Shown here: in pieces, positions 25,994-35,817 of the stretch | Numbering within the stretch: position 1 is the first letter of the stretch | Layout of the letters: each line of letters begins with the position of its first letter | NCBI GenBank assembly: GCA_001302245.1 | Contig: LGYU01000011.1 | Coordinates: 1-64,000 of the forward strand | Origin: Chitinophagaceae bacterium PMP191F | GTDB taxonomy: Bacteria; Bacteroidota; Bacteroidia; Chitinophagales; Chitinophagaceae | Length of the DNA: 64,000 nt | Direction: 5' to 3' | The notes under the pieces: generated by a model | Databases searched by the model: none | What the model saw: only the letters and a program-made list of their open reading frames with translations | What the model was told of the DNA's origin: nothing | Made by a program: the position numbers and the translations under genes

Positions 25994-26577
25994 ATATACA
26001 CGTTTGGTTTTTGAAACTTGGTTTTTATTCGGGAGCCCAAAGAAAGACCACATTACGTAATTATTGCTGCCTTCCCTATATTATGAAATGATTAACACTC
26101 ATCAATTTCAGCAACGGCATAAAGATTTTCAGAACTACTAATGTGCTATTAATGAGAATAAAATGGTTAATGATCAAATGCAATCGCTATGATGTTTTGT
26201 AGGATCGAGGTTTTTCAAATCAATGGCGCTTAGGGCTTTCTGCATTAATAATACCGCCGGCAAATGTATAGGAAAATCACCTTCAAATGAGAAAATAATG
26301 TTAAAAAAAGCTGTCACAGGTTATTCACAGCAACACGTTGATAAAACTACCCAGATACCCCGTGCAGCGCGGGTATACAGGAAATTTTCCGTAGAAGGGA
26401 ATGGGTAAAAAACACATCATGTTATGATTTTCTGTTATTTAAGACGGTATCCGGTCATATCCGGGTAATGAGGCAATGCGAAACAACCAAACGCTGCTTT
26501 CTGCTGTTTTATAGGATAGCCTGTATGTTGCAGGCTTGTATTTTATTGTTGTTAACTTTGCGAAAATAAACGACCCC
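25994..26577. other. Divergent intergenic region with one DnaA-box match
   Basis: The 584-base gap between the Oar-like receptor and ribBA has no convincing gene. TTATTCACA at 26321-26329 matches the DnaA box TTATNCACA exactly but stands alone. The ribBA -7 box TAACTTTG is at 26553-26560, with a TTG 22 bases upstream (26528-26530). No FMN riboswitch fold (no conserved AGGGGC or ACCGGCGGT core) is present before ribBA. Confidence 0.5.
26553..26560 (+). promoter_or_regulatory. -7 box of ribBA
   Basis: TAACTTTG fits TAnnTTTG and lies 17 bases before the ATG at 26578. The upstream TTG at 26528-26530 gives a slightly long spacer of 22. Confidence 0.5.
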
Positions 26578-27780
26578 ATGCTAGATACTATAGAAAGTGC
26601 GATTGAAGACATCAGGAAAGGGAAAATGATCATTGTAGTGGATGACGAAGACCGCGAAAACGAAGGTGATTTTATTGTTGCTGCCCGCTGTGTTACACCA
26701 GAGATCATCAATTTCATGAGTAAACACGGCAGGGGCCTTATCTGTGCTCCTCTTATTGAAGACCGTTGCGATGAACTGCAACTGGATCTGATGGTAAATA
26801 ATAATACTGCCCTGCATGAAACAGCCTTTACAGTGTCTGTTGACCTGCTGGGGCATGGCTGTACCACCGGCATTTCAGCCCACGACCGTGCTAAAACCAT
26901 GCAGGCACTGGTAGATCCCAATACTAAACCCGAAGACCTGGGACGTCCGGGACATATTTTTCCGCTCAGGGCTAAAAAAGGCGGGGTACTGCGCAGGGCA
27001 GGACATACAGAGGCTACTATTGATCTGGCAAGGTTGGCCGGTTTTGAACCTGCAGGCGCATTGGTGGAAATTATGAATGAAGACGGAAGTATGGCCCGTT
27101 TGCCAGAATTGCAGGAGATTGCCAAAAAATTTGACCTGAAACTGATTTCTATCAAAGACCTGATAGAATACCGTTTGCAAAGAGATTCGCTGATCGAAGA
27201 GATCGTGCGTGTGGACATGCCTACAGAACACGGTCATTTTAAACTGGTGGCTTTCCGTGAAAAAAGTACTCAGAATGAACATCTCGCATTAATAAAAGGA
27301 GAGTGGGGGAAAGATGAACCCATACTGGTACGTGTACACTCATCCTGTTTTACCGGCGACATCCTCGGCTCACTGCGTTGCGATTGTGGCGATCAGTTGC
27401 ATGCCGCTATGGAAATGGTTGAAAAAGAAGGTAAAGGTGCTATTATATATATGAACCAGGAAGGCAGGGGTATTGGATTGATGAACAAACTGAAAGCCTA
27501 CAAATTGCAGGAAAATGGCCTGGATACCGTAGAGGCAAATTTGCATCTTGGCTTCCCGATGGATAAAAGAGATTATGGCATCGGTGCCCAGATTATGCGG
27601 TACCTGGGTATTACCAAATTACGCCTGATGAGCAATAACCCTAAAAAACGTGCTGCCTTGCTGGGCTACGGTCTTGAAATAGTGGAAGCAGTTCCTATTG
27701 AAATTGCCCCCAACCCGCATAATGAACGTTACCTGCAAACCAAACGCGATAAACTGGGCCACGAAATACTGAAAGGTTAA
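26578..27780 (+). CDS. ribBA: Fused DHBP synthase / GTP cyclohydrolase II
   Basis: This 400-residue enzyme does two early riboflavin steps. The N-terminal half (about 1-200) makes 3,4-dihydroxy-2-butanone 4-phosphate and shows [23 protein letters not shown] and [11 protein letters not shown]. The C-terminal half (about 205-400) opens GTP and shows the zinc cysteines in [28 protein letters not shown] and LTNNP-like [12 protein letters not shown]. All key motifs are intact, so both activities should be present. The frame runs back to 26536, but [10 protein letters not shown] at 26578 is the family N-terminus and agrees with the -7 box. It appears monocistronic, and no other rib gene is nearby. 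Confidence 0.96.
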   Translation: MLDTIESAIEDIRKGKMIIVVDDEDRENEGDFIVAARCVTPEIINFMSKHGRGLICAPLIEDRCDELQLDLMVNNNTALHETAFTVSVDLLGHGCTTGISAHDRAKTMQALVDPNTKPEDLGRPGHIFPLRAKKGGVLRRAGHTEATIDLARLAGFEPAGALVEIMNEDGSMARLPELQEIAKKFDLKLISIKDLIEYRLQRDSLIEEIVRVDMPTEHGHFKLVAFREKSTQNEHLALIKGEWGKDEPILVRVHSSCFTGDILGSLRCDCGDQLHAAMEMVEKEGKGAIIYMNQEGRGIGLMNKLKAYKLQENGLDTVEANLHLGFPMDKRDYGIGAQIMRYLGITKLRLMSNNPKKRAALLGYGLEIVEAVPIEIAPNPHNERYLQTKRDKLGHEILKG

Positions 27781-27892
27781 TTACGGCCCGGGGTTTCAAA
27801 AAAGATTACCCTGTAAACAGTGAGCTATAGGCTGCTGTTTGCAGGATTTTTATTACCTGGAAAATAGGATTAAGCTTAATTGGTGTGGATTA

Positions 27893-30800
27893 TCAATTAT
27901 CGTTCTGTTCTGAATTAACAGTATCCGGTACCGGCACTTTGCTGGTTGTTGAATCCGGTTTTTCAGGAGCTTTTTTCTTTTTGTTACGGTTGCCTCTCCA
28001 CAGGTCGCTGATGCGATCAAATTCACGACGGTAACTGATGGCTGTACCCGAACGGTTCTGGCGGGCACCGGTACCACTGAGATAGTTGTAGGAATCGCGG
28101 TAGAAGAAGGTCAGTACCAGGCGACCGTCCTGCCGTATTTTCCATTCAGCGGTAATATCGGGAAGGAACTGCAGGTTTTTGGTAGCCTGCACCTGTTCGG
28201 ATGATAAACCAAAATCCAGCGCGCTGCCAAATGTAAACGTAAGTCGTTCGTTGAGGAAGCTTTTACCAAAATTGAAGTTAACGTTGGAGCGATCAATATT
28301 AAGACGGTTGCTGTTCAGGTTATCTACAATGTTCGAGCCGTTGTAAAGCTGTGCGTTGATGGTAACCTTGATACTGCGATCATTAAATATCTTCTGGAAA
28401 ATACCGGAAAACTGCTGACTCAGGGTATTGGACAAAATGCCTGATATACTGTTTACCACCACGCCTTCAAATGCAATGTTGGCCAGTCCGCCCTGGTTGG
28501 TAGAACTGGACAGTGGCCCAAAGCTGTTGAATACGATCAGGAATGCCACCTGTTTGTTCAGTTCGTTCACATCACTTTCAATACGCTGCAGGATGGCCTG
28601 TGCATCAGGATCGTTCTTCAACGAACTGTTGGGCGGAAGTTCTATTTCAAAATTGATGGTAGGCTTCAGTAGTTTGTCTGTAAGCTTGGCAATTACTATT
28701 ACCTCACCACGGTATTTACGTACGTTGTTGTTGACCCCACTGCTGGCAGCACCGCTTTGTATGGAAAACTGGTCCAGACCCAGATCACTGAAACGTACAT
28801 TCTCTGCCAGGTATTCGGCACTGATATGCACATCTGCATCGTAAGGATCGCCGGTCCATTGAATATAGTTACCCGCATCTTCACGCAGGGTAAATGGTTT
28901 GCGGAACAATGACTGGAAGGTGAAATTGTATTTTCCTCTTTCAATATCATAGCGGCCGGTAATAGTAAACTCACCGTCGGTAGATGCACGCATTTTAAGA
29001 TTACCGGTACCATTGGCCTGGATAATATCACCGGTCAGCTCGTCCAGTATCACATACACATTGGCGTAGTTGTTGGCATGGATATCCAGCGCAACATTCA
29101 GGTTGCTTTCTTTGGACGAGCGTACATGTGTCATTTCACGACCATACACTTTCCATTCAATAAAATCAGCCTGGCCACTTTCACGTCCTGCACTGGGCCT
29201 GATGAATAGTTTGGAGCTGTCTGCGGGTTCGCCGCGGATATTCAGCCGCATATCTTCCAGCGGACCGCGGAAGGTTACATTGGCTTTGGCAAACACGTTG
29301 CCGTAGTAAATGTCACCCGATGTACCGGTAGTGGCCAGCACCAGCATTTTATTGGTGTTGAGAGCAAAGTCAAAATCCAGGTTATCAAAATCACGGTGCT
29401 TTAATACTCCTTTGGTCAACTGTCCTGCATTACCAAACTCGTCTTTGATGGTGAAGCTGCCAAAGTCAATGGCTGTATCCCTGAAGTTGAAAGTAGCAGA
29501 CGGGATCTTATATAATACATTGGTATATTTTACCCGTAATGTACCGTCCTGCAGACTTACACGGCCAAGATATTTCAGATCATCCGGCGGGCCTTGTATT
29601 TCCAGTTGCCCGGTAGCATTACCCCCCACATCGGTAAACACTGTATTGAGATACTGTTCTAGCAGGTTTATGCGTGTGTTGCGGAAATTGGTTACAATGT
29701 CCAGGTATTCATTGTTGCTGTTACTGTCCGGCAGATTGTACTGGCCTTTCAGATCAAAATCGTAATTCTTGTTTTGTGAAACAGTGGCAAAATGTATTTC
29801 ACCGGTATGCTGATTGTAATTACTGTTCAGTTGTAAAGTGCCGATAGAATCGTTGTCAAGACGGAACATTTCCGCTTCTCCTGACATATCTACCTGCATC
29901 TTGCCAAAAGGATCTACAATGTCTATGCTGGCGTTCAGTAAACCTTCTAACCTGTTTGATTTGACAACATAAGGCACAAAATCGCCAATGTTCAGTTTCA
30001 GCAATTCGATCTTAATATCATTGGTGTTACCAATATCAGAAGGTTGTGTGGTAACAAGTATTTCCTGCTGTCCGTTGTAAATTTTCAAACCATCGGCAGA
30101 TACCAGTTCTTTACTGAGCACCATTTCACCGTCTTTATCAATGGTCCATGTTTTACCATTCAGATCAAAATGCGATTCATCGAATATAATGCGTACACCA
30201 TTGCGCATGGTCTGTACCCTGGCGGAAAGATCGGCGGCATTGATAGCCTGGCTGGCACTGGTACGAATGCTTACCTGCGACATATCATTGGATGAACGGA
30301 TATTAATACTGCTGCCGGGAAAATGCAGGCTGTCGTTAATGTATACATCTGCAATGGAGTTTTCCATTGTAAGGCTATCCAGGTTGCCGGTGCCTTTCAG
30401 GTTGAAGTTGTACAGCAATACATTTTTATAACCAAACTGCGGAATCTCTGCATTCAGGTCCAGCAGGTTTTCGTTGCTGTTGATGCGGCCTGTAATGGTA
30501 CTGTAATTAAAGCCGGAGAGATTTTTGTCAAAAAAGTCGAGGTATTCTTCTACTTTTTTAGTGGTAATAACAAAGCTGAAATTCTCATCTCTGGGAATTT
30601 CCTTTGCCGGTTTAATATAGCTTGGGTAATATTTATTGAGGAAAGTGCTGAAAGCTGCCGGCATGTCTTTAATGGAAAACTCACCTACCAGTGCGGCGTC
30701 AAATTCATTACTTACAGCAGTGATCACTTTGTTGTTGCCCATAGTTTTTGACTCCAGGCTCAGTGAATCGAACGATATACGTTTGCCTTTTTTCATAATA

Positions 30801-32755
30801 GTGGCATCGTATATACGGGCAACACCTAAAAAGTTGTCAATATGATCGCCGGTGAAATTAACCTTTACCTTGCCGGTAAAATCTACGCTGTCTTTCAGCA
30901 GGTTGATGCTGTGTAATTCGGCTTTGGTAAAATCGGCATCAAAATTAAATTCAGGAATTTCCTTGTCAAGGTTCACCAGCCCGTTCATGCTTACCTGCAG
31001 GTGCGGATCGTTCACCACCAACTCTCCATTGAAAAGACGTTTGGTCACCGTTCCTTTTACAATAATATCCTGGTAGGTATAACCTTTTACTTGCAGCGAA
31101 TGAATAGTACCATCCAATCTGGCATTCAGTGTATTTGCTTTTAGTCCTTTGCCATTGATCTTGCCCTGGAAATTAATAATGCCCAACTGTGGTGAACCGG
31201 TAAAACGGCCCAGGTCAAAACCTTCTGTTTTGATATTACCGGCATAACCGGTAGGAGCGTTATCAGGAAAACGCATATTCAGATCGCTCACAATGGTACC
31301 CAGGTTGGTTTTGATAGTACCGTAGGTAACAAAGTTTTTAATGAAACCTGTCAGGTTGCCCCTGAACTGGATGTATTTCAACTCTTCCAGGTGAACCTGG
31401 GTAATATTTTTTAACTCGGGAATGATCCTGATGGCATCAGGATAGGTAGTCCGGAAATCATTGGCTACAAAATCAATAAAGGTTTTATTCATGTCCGGCA
31501 ATCCACGGAGACTGATGTTACCATTCAGGTAGGTATCCTTACCAGCTTCAATGACCAGGTTGCGGGCCGACAGGTTTTCAACAGAGCCTTTTATTTTACC
31601 ATTGATGCGGATCTGTTTTTTCCAGTCTGCCAGTTCCGGAGCAAAATATGCAATATCATCACTGTTCAGTTCCGCATCGGCAAGGTCTGCTTCCATACGC
31701 ACCTTGGATTCAAAGTCCGACATATCATCGAATGTCTCATAGCGCATGGCAAAGAAATGTTTCAGATGACTGCGGTTGGTTATCAGGTCAAGATTGCCAA
31801 ACTCCATGGCTTCGGGATGCATTTTGAAGTTGGCCTGTAATTTCTTTACCTGCAATCCACTGCGTTCCTGGGTGCTGAGTACTACTGCCGCGGTAATGGT
31901 ATCGCGATTGAACAATACATTTTTAAAATTGCCTTTGATTTTGCTGAATTCAATATGGTTGCCGTCGAAAGTGCTGTAAGGCTGACGGGTCATTTGCACC
32001 TCATTCCTGAAAATGCCATCCTGCATGGTTATTTCCCCTACCCGTATTTCCCATTCTCCCGGGTTCCAGCGCAGGTTTTTAGGATCATTTACTATCGGAA
32101 TATGAATGGTTTTGGGGCGTAACGAGTCCGGGCGGTTGCCCTCATAATTGTATACCGTAAAGGAAGGCTTGTCTATTGCAATGGTGTTGATGCGTACCTG
32201 TTTTTTTTGAAGATTCAGTTGGTCGGCATCAATGTCCAGTTTTCCCAGTTGCAGCACCAGGTCTTCACCACGCCAGCCGTCCTGCTGCATCAGTTGCACA
32301 TTTTTAAATTCAACTGTTTTCAGGTTCAACTGGATACTGCTTTTTTTGCCGGATGATTTGCCGCGGCCAAAATAGTCGGCCAGGAAACGGTAATTCCATA
32401 CAGAGTCGGTGCGTTTCAACCGTATCACCGCGTCATCCAGTCCTATATATTTTAGTTCGATATTGTCTTTGAAGAAGAACCAGTCTGTAATATTGACTTT
32501 CAACGTTCCGGCATAGAGGAGGGTATCTTTTTGCCTGTCTTCTACCAGGGTGCCCTCCAGCAGCATTTTGTTGAAGAGGGCAAAATCAACATGTTTGATG
32601 CGAACAGTAGTTTGAAGGTCTTTGGAAAGTCGCCCGGTTATCTGCCGTACCAACCAGTTTTGAACAGGTGTTGTTTGAATTGCCAGCCAGGCCAGCAATA
32701 TCAATGCAATCAAAACCAGTAATACGGTTCGGGATATTTTCCAAAATTTTCTCAG
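27893..32755 (-). CDS. tamB: TamB/AsmA-like giant envelope protein with non-ATG start
   Basis: This protein of about 1620 residues has one N-terminal membrane anchor, then a very long run of beta-strand repeats (translocation and assembly module B type), and a C-terminal DUF490/TamB domain at about 1200-1500 (for example GNLKMRASTDGEFTITGRYDIERGKYNF). It ends with a charged low-complexity tail. TamB-like proteins span the periplasm and move lipids or help insert outer-membrane proteins. No in-frame ATG exists between the upstream stop and the anchor. The first TTG (32713) gives an anchor without the usual basic flank, whereas the CTG at 32755 gives LRKFWKISRTVLLVLI, the normal basic-then-hydrophobic start, and follows a promoter at 32775-32805. 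No tamA partner is next to it. Confidence 0.85.
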   Translation of the reverse strand: MRKFWKISRTVLLVLIALILLAWLAIQTTPVQNWLVRQITGRLSKDLQTTVRIKHVDFALFNKMLLEGTLVEDRQKDTLLYAGTLKVNITDWFFFKDNIELKYIGLDDAVIRLKRTDSVWNYRFLADYFGRGKSSGKKSSIQLNLKTVEFKNVQLMQQDGWRGEDLVLQLGKLDIDADQLNLQKKQVRINTIAIDKPSFTVYNYEGNRPDSLRPKTIHIPIVNDPKNLRWNPGEWEIRVGEITMQDGIFRNEVQMTRQPYSTFDGNHIEFSKIKGNFKNVLFNRDTITAAVVLSTQERSGLQVKKLQANFKMHPEAMEFGNLDLITNRSHLKHFFAMRYETFDDMSDFESKVRMEADLADAELNSDDIAYFAPELADWKKQIRINGKIKGSVENLSARNLVIEAGKDTYLNGNISLRGLPDMNKTFIDFVANDFRTTYPDAIRIIPELKNITQVHLEELKYIQFRGNLTGFIKNFVTYGTIKTNLGTIVSDLNMRFPDNAPTGYAGNIKTEGFDLGRFTGSPQLGIINFQGKINGKGLKANTLNARLDGTIHSLQVKGYTYQDIIVKGTVTKRLFNGELVVNDPHLQVSMNGLVNLDKEIPEFNFDADFTKAELHSINLLKDSVDFTGKVKVNFTGDHIDNFLGVARIYDATIMKKGKRISFDSLSLESKTMGNNKVITAVSNEFDAALVGEFSIKDMPAAFSTFLNKYYPSYIKPAKEIPRDENFSFVITTKKVEEYLDFFDKNLSGFNYSTITGRINSNENLLDLNAEIPQFGYKNVLLYNFNLKGTGNLDSLTMENSIADVYINDSLHFPGSSINIRSSNDMSQVSIRTSASQAINAADLSARVQTMRNGVRIIFDESHFDLNGKTWTIDKDGEMVLSKELVSADGLKIYNGQQEILVTTQPSDIGNTNDIKIELLKLNIGDFVPYVVKSNRLEGLLNASIDIVDPFGKMQVDMSGEAEMFRLDNDSIGTLQLNSNYNQHTGEIHFATVSQNKNYDFDLKGQYNLPDSNSNNEYLDIVTNFRNTRINLLEQYLNTVFTDVGGNATGQLEIQGPPDDLKYLGRVSLQDGTLRVKYTNVLYKIPSATFNFRDTAIDFGSFTIKDEFGNAGQLTKGVLKHRDFDNLDFDFALNTNKMLVLATTGTSGDIYYGNVFAKANVTFRGPLEDMRLNIRGEPADSSKLFIRPSAGRESGQADFIEWKVYGREMTHVRSSKESNLNVALDIHANNYANVYVILDELTGDIIQANGTGNLKMRASTDGEFTITGRYDIERGKYNFTFQSLFRKPFTLREDAGNYIQWTGDPYDADVHISAEYLAENVRFSDLGLDQFSIQSGAASSGVNNNVRKYRGEVIVIAKLTDKLLKPTINFEIELPPNSSLKNDPDAQAILQRIESDVNELNKQVAFLIVFNSFGPLSSSTNQGGLANIAFEGVVVNSISGILSNTLSQQFSGIFQKIFNDRSIKVTINAQLYNGSNIVDNLNSNRLNIDRSNVNFNFGKSFLNERLTFTFGSALDFGLSSEQVQATKNLQFLPDITAEWKIRQDGRLVLTFFYRDSYNYLSGTGARQNRSGTAISYRREFDRISDLWRGNRNKKKKAPEKPDSTTSKVPVPDTVNSEQNDN

Positions 32756-32774
32756 AGTCCGCGTATTAAAATTG

Positions 32775-32805
32775 TAAAATTAGCCAATTGGTGTTGTTGT
32801 GCAAA
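32775..32805 (-). promoter_or_regulatory. Promoter of the TamB-like gene
   Basis: On the minus strand TTTG (32802-32805), a 19-base spacer and TAATTTTA (32775-32782, last base off consensus). It places the transcript start near 32768, just before the CTG at 32755. Confidence 0.5.
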
Positions 32806-33094
32806 TTCAATACCAAGTGAACTGTAATACGTATACTCAGCGCATTTGGTTAGTTGAAACTCACTAAAAACGGTTTTTGGAATAAATTTTAACCGGCTTT
32901 TGGCAATCGGACGGACAAAAACAATACCTGTATGGAATGAATATACGGTTATTAAGTCATCTTCTAACCTGTTTCTGCAGCATCCGGCAACAGGGTAGTG
33001 AATTGACCGGTACCGGCAGCCCAACCTGCAAAATGCGGTTTTTCTGAAAGCTGCCGGTATGATTTATATCAATGAAGAGTATTTTTCTAGCAAA
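32806..33094. other. Intergenic region with nothing recognised
   Basis: This stretch between the TamB promoter and the DUF1572 gene holds no gene I can support. A 90-codon minus-strand frame (32752-33024) has no recognisable features and overlaps the TamB promoter. A short CAGGTTTGCAGGG word occurs at its end. Confidence 0.4.
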
Positions 33095-33655
33095 CTACCT
33101 GCCTGGCAGGTTTGCAGGGTCTTTTACGCCTTCGGCCCGGTTGAAATCTTCTGATTTTCCTTTTTCAATGGACAAACTTTTCCAGTCCCTGCCTTTGAAT
33201 ATTTTGCCGGCATACATGATCTGTCCTACATGGCTGGGATAATGTGCCAACTGGCGATTGATGGCATCTATAACGATCAGCGGTTCTTTACGGATATAGA
33301 TCGTTTTTAGCAGATCGTTTTCTGTAAGCGATTCCAGTGCGCCAATGAAACAGTTCCAGCCCTGTTCCCACAGGTCTGTCAGTTGTACACGCGACAGGTG
33401 TTGTTCTTCAAACTCTGCATCGCGTTGCCGCCATTCTTTTTCACCGTCGGTGGTTAAAAAATCGGTCCAGCGGCTCAGCATGTTACCTGCCATGTGTTGT
33501 ATAATGGTGGCAATACTATTAGAACCTTCAGCTGGCTGCTGGTGCAGCTGTTCGTCGGTTAGCTGCTCCATACTTCTGTCGCCCAGTTGTTTGTAATAAC
33601 GCATGCGTTTGATAGCTGTTTGCAGGTAGGTGGCACCTAACGAATAGACTGTCAT
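33095..33655 (-). CDS. DUF1572 (DinB-like) protein
   Basis: This 186-residue protein is a DinB-superfamily four-helix bundle of the DUF1572 type. Landmarks are ATIIQHMAGNMLSRWTDFLTTDGEK and RQLAHYPSHVGQIMYAGK, which supply the histidines (one in each motif) that bind a divalent metal in this fold. DinB-like proteins include thiol-dependent transferases and hydrolases; the reaction here is not known. It is on the same strand as ggt but separated by 67 bases of repeat-like words, so co-transcription is possible. Confidence 0.82.
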   Translation of the reverse strand: MTVYSLGATYLQTAIKRMRYYKQLGDRSMEQLTDEQLHQQPAEGSNSIATIIQHMAGNMLSRWTDFLTTDGEKEWRQRDAEFEEQHLSRVQLTDLWEQGWNCFIGALESLTENDLLKTIYIRKEPLIVIDAINRQLAHYPSHVGQIMYAGKIFKGRDWKSLSIEKGKSEDFNRAEGVKDPANLPGR

Positions 33656-33722
33656 AACCGGTTAATTTGAGAAATGGTCAATTGAAAATCAACAACTGAA
33701 AAGTCTGCAATGTTCATCTTGC

Positions 33723-35441
33723 TTAGTATCCTGCTGCATGATCCTCTCCGCGATGATCGCCTACAGCCTCAATCTGTCCGTTGGGTAAAATACGGATCAC
33801 TTCGGTACGGCCAATAGCTCCGCGGCTAGTGATCTTATAGCCCATCTTCTGCAATTGCTGCAATACTTCTTTGGGAAAATCTTTTTCTACAGAAATATCA
33901 TCGGGTAACCATTGATGGTGAAATTTGGGTTTGTTCACTGCATCATCAATGCTCATATTAAATTCCAGGATGTCTACCAGTGTCTGAAAAACAGAAGTTG
34001 TAATAGTAGTTCCTCCAGGAGTACCTATTATCAGGTAAGGTTTATTGTCCTTTAATACAATGGTAGGTGTCATAGAGCTCAGCATGCGTTTGCCGGGTGC
34101 AATGGCATTGGCATCTGCACCTACCGCGCCATACATATTGGGTACACCGGGTTTTACACTGAAATCGTCCATTTCATTGTTCAGTAAAAAGCCTGCACCG
34201 CCTACTACGGTTTTGCTGCCATAGCTGCCATTGAGCGTAGTGGTTACAGCCACTGCATTGCCTTCACTGTCGTAGGTATTCAGGTGTGTGGTCTCTTCGC
34301 TTTCCGGAATAACACCTGCCTGCACGTCTTTGCTGGTGCCTGCTTTGGTAGGATCGTAATCTTTCATCCTGGCTTTTACATAGGCATCGCTGGTAAGGGT
34401 TTTAACCGGTACTTTATAAAAATCAGCATCACCCAGGTATCTGGCCCTGTCAGCATATGCCCTGCGTTCTACTTCGGTCATTAGTTGTACTGCCTGTGCA
34501 GACAGGAAACCGTATTCTTTCAAAGGTTTATCGGCAATCATTTTCAACATCTGTGGCAACAGTATGCCGCCGCTGCTGGGTAAGGGCATGGTAACAATGG
34601 TATAGCCTTTATAGTCAAAACTTACAGGCTGTCTTTCTTTGGCTGTATAGTTCTTCAGATCATCCGTAGTAATAATGCCTTTGCCGCGTTGCATTTCTGC
34701 TACGATCAGCCGGGCAGTTTCACCTTCATAAAAACCTTTCTGGCCCTGATCGCGAACCCGTTTCAACGTATTGGCAAGATCGGTCTGGATCAGTGTATCA
34801 CCTGCTTTCCATTTTTCAGCTTTTACAAATGCAGGTGTTACTGTATTGTATTTTACAAATGCATCGTGTTCGGCATTAAGACTTCTTGCTTCAACGGGAG
34901 TCAGTACAAATCCTTTTTCGGCCAGATCAATAGCGGGTTGTATTAATTGTTTAAAAGGCAGTTTGGCATATTTCATTGCTGCAAAGGCACCGGCAATGGT
35001 ACCGGGCACACCCGCAGCCAGGTGCCCGTTCTGGCTTAGGGAAGTAACAGCATTGCCGTTCTGGTCAAGATACATATCGCGTGAAGCATGTCCCGGAGCC
35101 TGTTCCCTGAAATCAATGGTTACATTCTGACCGTTCGCCAGGCGGGCTACCATAAATCCGCCGCCGCCGATATTTCCGGCACCGGGGTATACTACGGCAA
35201 GAGCCAGTTGGGTTGCGATGGCTGCATCTACCGCATTACCACCTTTTTTCATTACAGCAACGCCCACTTCGCTGGCAAGCGGATGTGCTGACACTACCGC
35301 ACCATGGGTGCAGGTAATATTTTTCTGAATATTGTACTGGTAGGGGTTGATGCCAGCAGTATGCAACGCAGACTTATGGCTGGCGCAACCGGCAATCAAT
35401 AATAATAGGAATGAGGCTGGCAGAATATGCTTTCTGATCAT
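33723..35441 (-). CDS. ggt: Gamma-glutamyltransferase lipoprotein
   Basis: This 572-residue enzyme transfers or hydrolyses gamma-glutamyl groups, for example of glutathione, in the periplasm. A lipoprotein signal ends LLIAGC (Cys19). The proenzyme self-cleaves before the nucleophile threonine of ETTHLNTYD (near residue 385), giving large and small subunits. Other motifs are YPGAGNIGGGGFM, DFREQAPG, PLPSSGGI and LLNNEMDDFS, and the small subunit has IGTPGGTTI. All look intact. It may act on gamma-glutamyl or amidoligase products made elsewhere in the window, which is inference. It is followed by DUF1572. Confidence 0.94.
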   Translation of the reverse strand: MIRKHILPASFLLLLIAGCASHKSALHTAGINPYQYNIQKNITCTHGAVVSAHPLASEVGVAVMKKGGNAVDAAIATQLALAVVYPGAGNIGGGGFMVARLANGQNVTIDFREQAPGHASRDMYLDQNGNAVTSLSQNGHLAAGVPGTIAGAFAAMKYAKLPFKQLIQPAIDLAEKGFVLTPVEARSLNAEHDAFVKYNTVTPAFVKAEKWKAGDTLIQTDLANTLKRVRDQGQKGFYEGETARLIVAEMQRGKGIITTDDLKNYTAKERQPVSFDYKGYTIVTMPLPSSGGILLPQMLKMIADKPLKEYGFLSAQAVQLMTEVERRAYADRARYLGDADFYKVPVKTLTSDAYVKARMKDYDPTKAGTSKDVQAGVIPESEETTHLNTYDSEGNAVAVTTTLNGSYGSKTVVGGAGFLLNNEMDDFSVKPGVPNMYGAVGADANAIAPGKRMLSSMTPTIVLKDNKPYLIIGTPGGTTITTSVFQTLVDILEFNMSIDDAVNKPKFHHQWLPDDISVEKDFPKEVLQQLQKMGYKITSRGAIGRTEVIRILPNGQIEAVGDHRGEDHAAGY

Positions 35442-35562
35442 GTGACAGATTAAAAAATGGTGTTAATAAAGTTAATTAAGACGACGCAGATAGGAAAGTA
35501 AAGACGGCTAAACGGAAAAAAGAGGTATAAGAAAGGATACTCCCTGTATCCGGTATATAAAC

Positions 35563-35590
35563 AAAAAAGGTTCCCTTATGAGGAACCTTT
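35563..35590 (-). terminator. Terminator of the initiator tRNA
   Basis: A perfect nine-base stem, AAAGGTTCC (35566-35574) with 35582-35590, has a seven-base loop and T6 on the minus strand (35563-35568). It begins six bases after the tRNA 3' end. Confidence 0.8.
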
Positions 35591-35596
35591 CTGTTG

Positions 35597-35668
<72 letters not shown>

Positions 35669-35801
35669 ATATAATGAGTTTATCTATGCAGTGTTGTAAG
35701 AACTTTAACAGGTTTTTTACTTTCTGTTACCCGCTTTTTGTCTGTTGCGGGGTGCAAAGATAAAGGTATATATCTTTACCACCAAACAAATTTTATTCTT
35801 C

Positions 35802-35809
35802 TACCTTTG
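35802..35809 (+). promoter_or_regulatory. -7 box of era
   Basis: TACCTTTG matches TAnnTTTG and ends eight bases before the era ATG, giving a very short leader. Confidence 0.5.
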
Positions 35810-35817
35810 CAGCTGTT

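Noticed and set aside
26321-26329. A perfect DnaA box as evidence for a replication origin
   Set aside because: Only one box, no cluster, no dnaA or dnaN nearby, and a nine-base degenerate motif occurs by chance in 64 kb.
26100-26577. FMN riboswitch before ribBA
   Set aside because: The conserved core sequences of the element are absent.
32752-33024. A 90-codon minus-strand frame upstream of the TamB-like gene
   Set aside because: It overlaps the TamB promoter, contains no recognisable motif, and has low-complexity termini.
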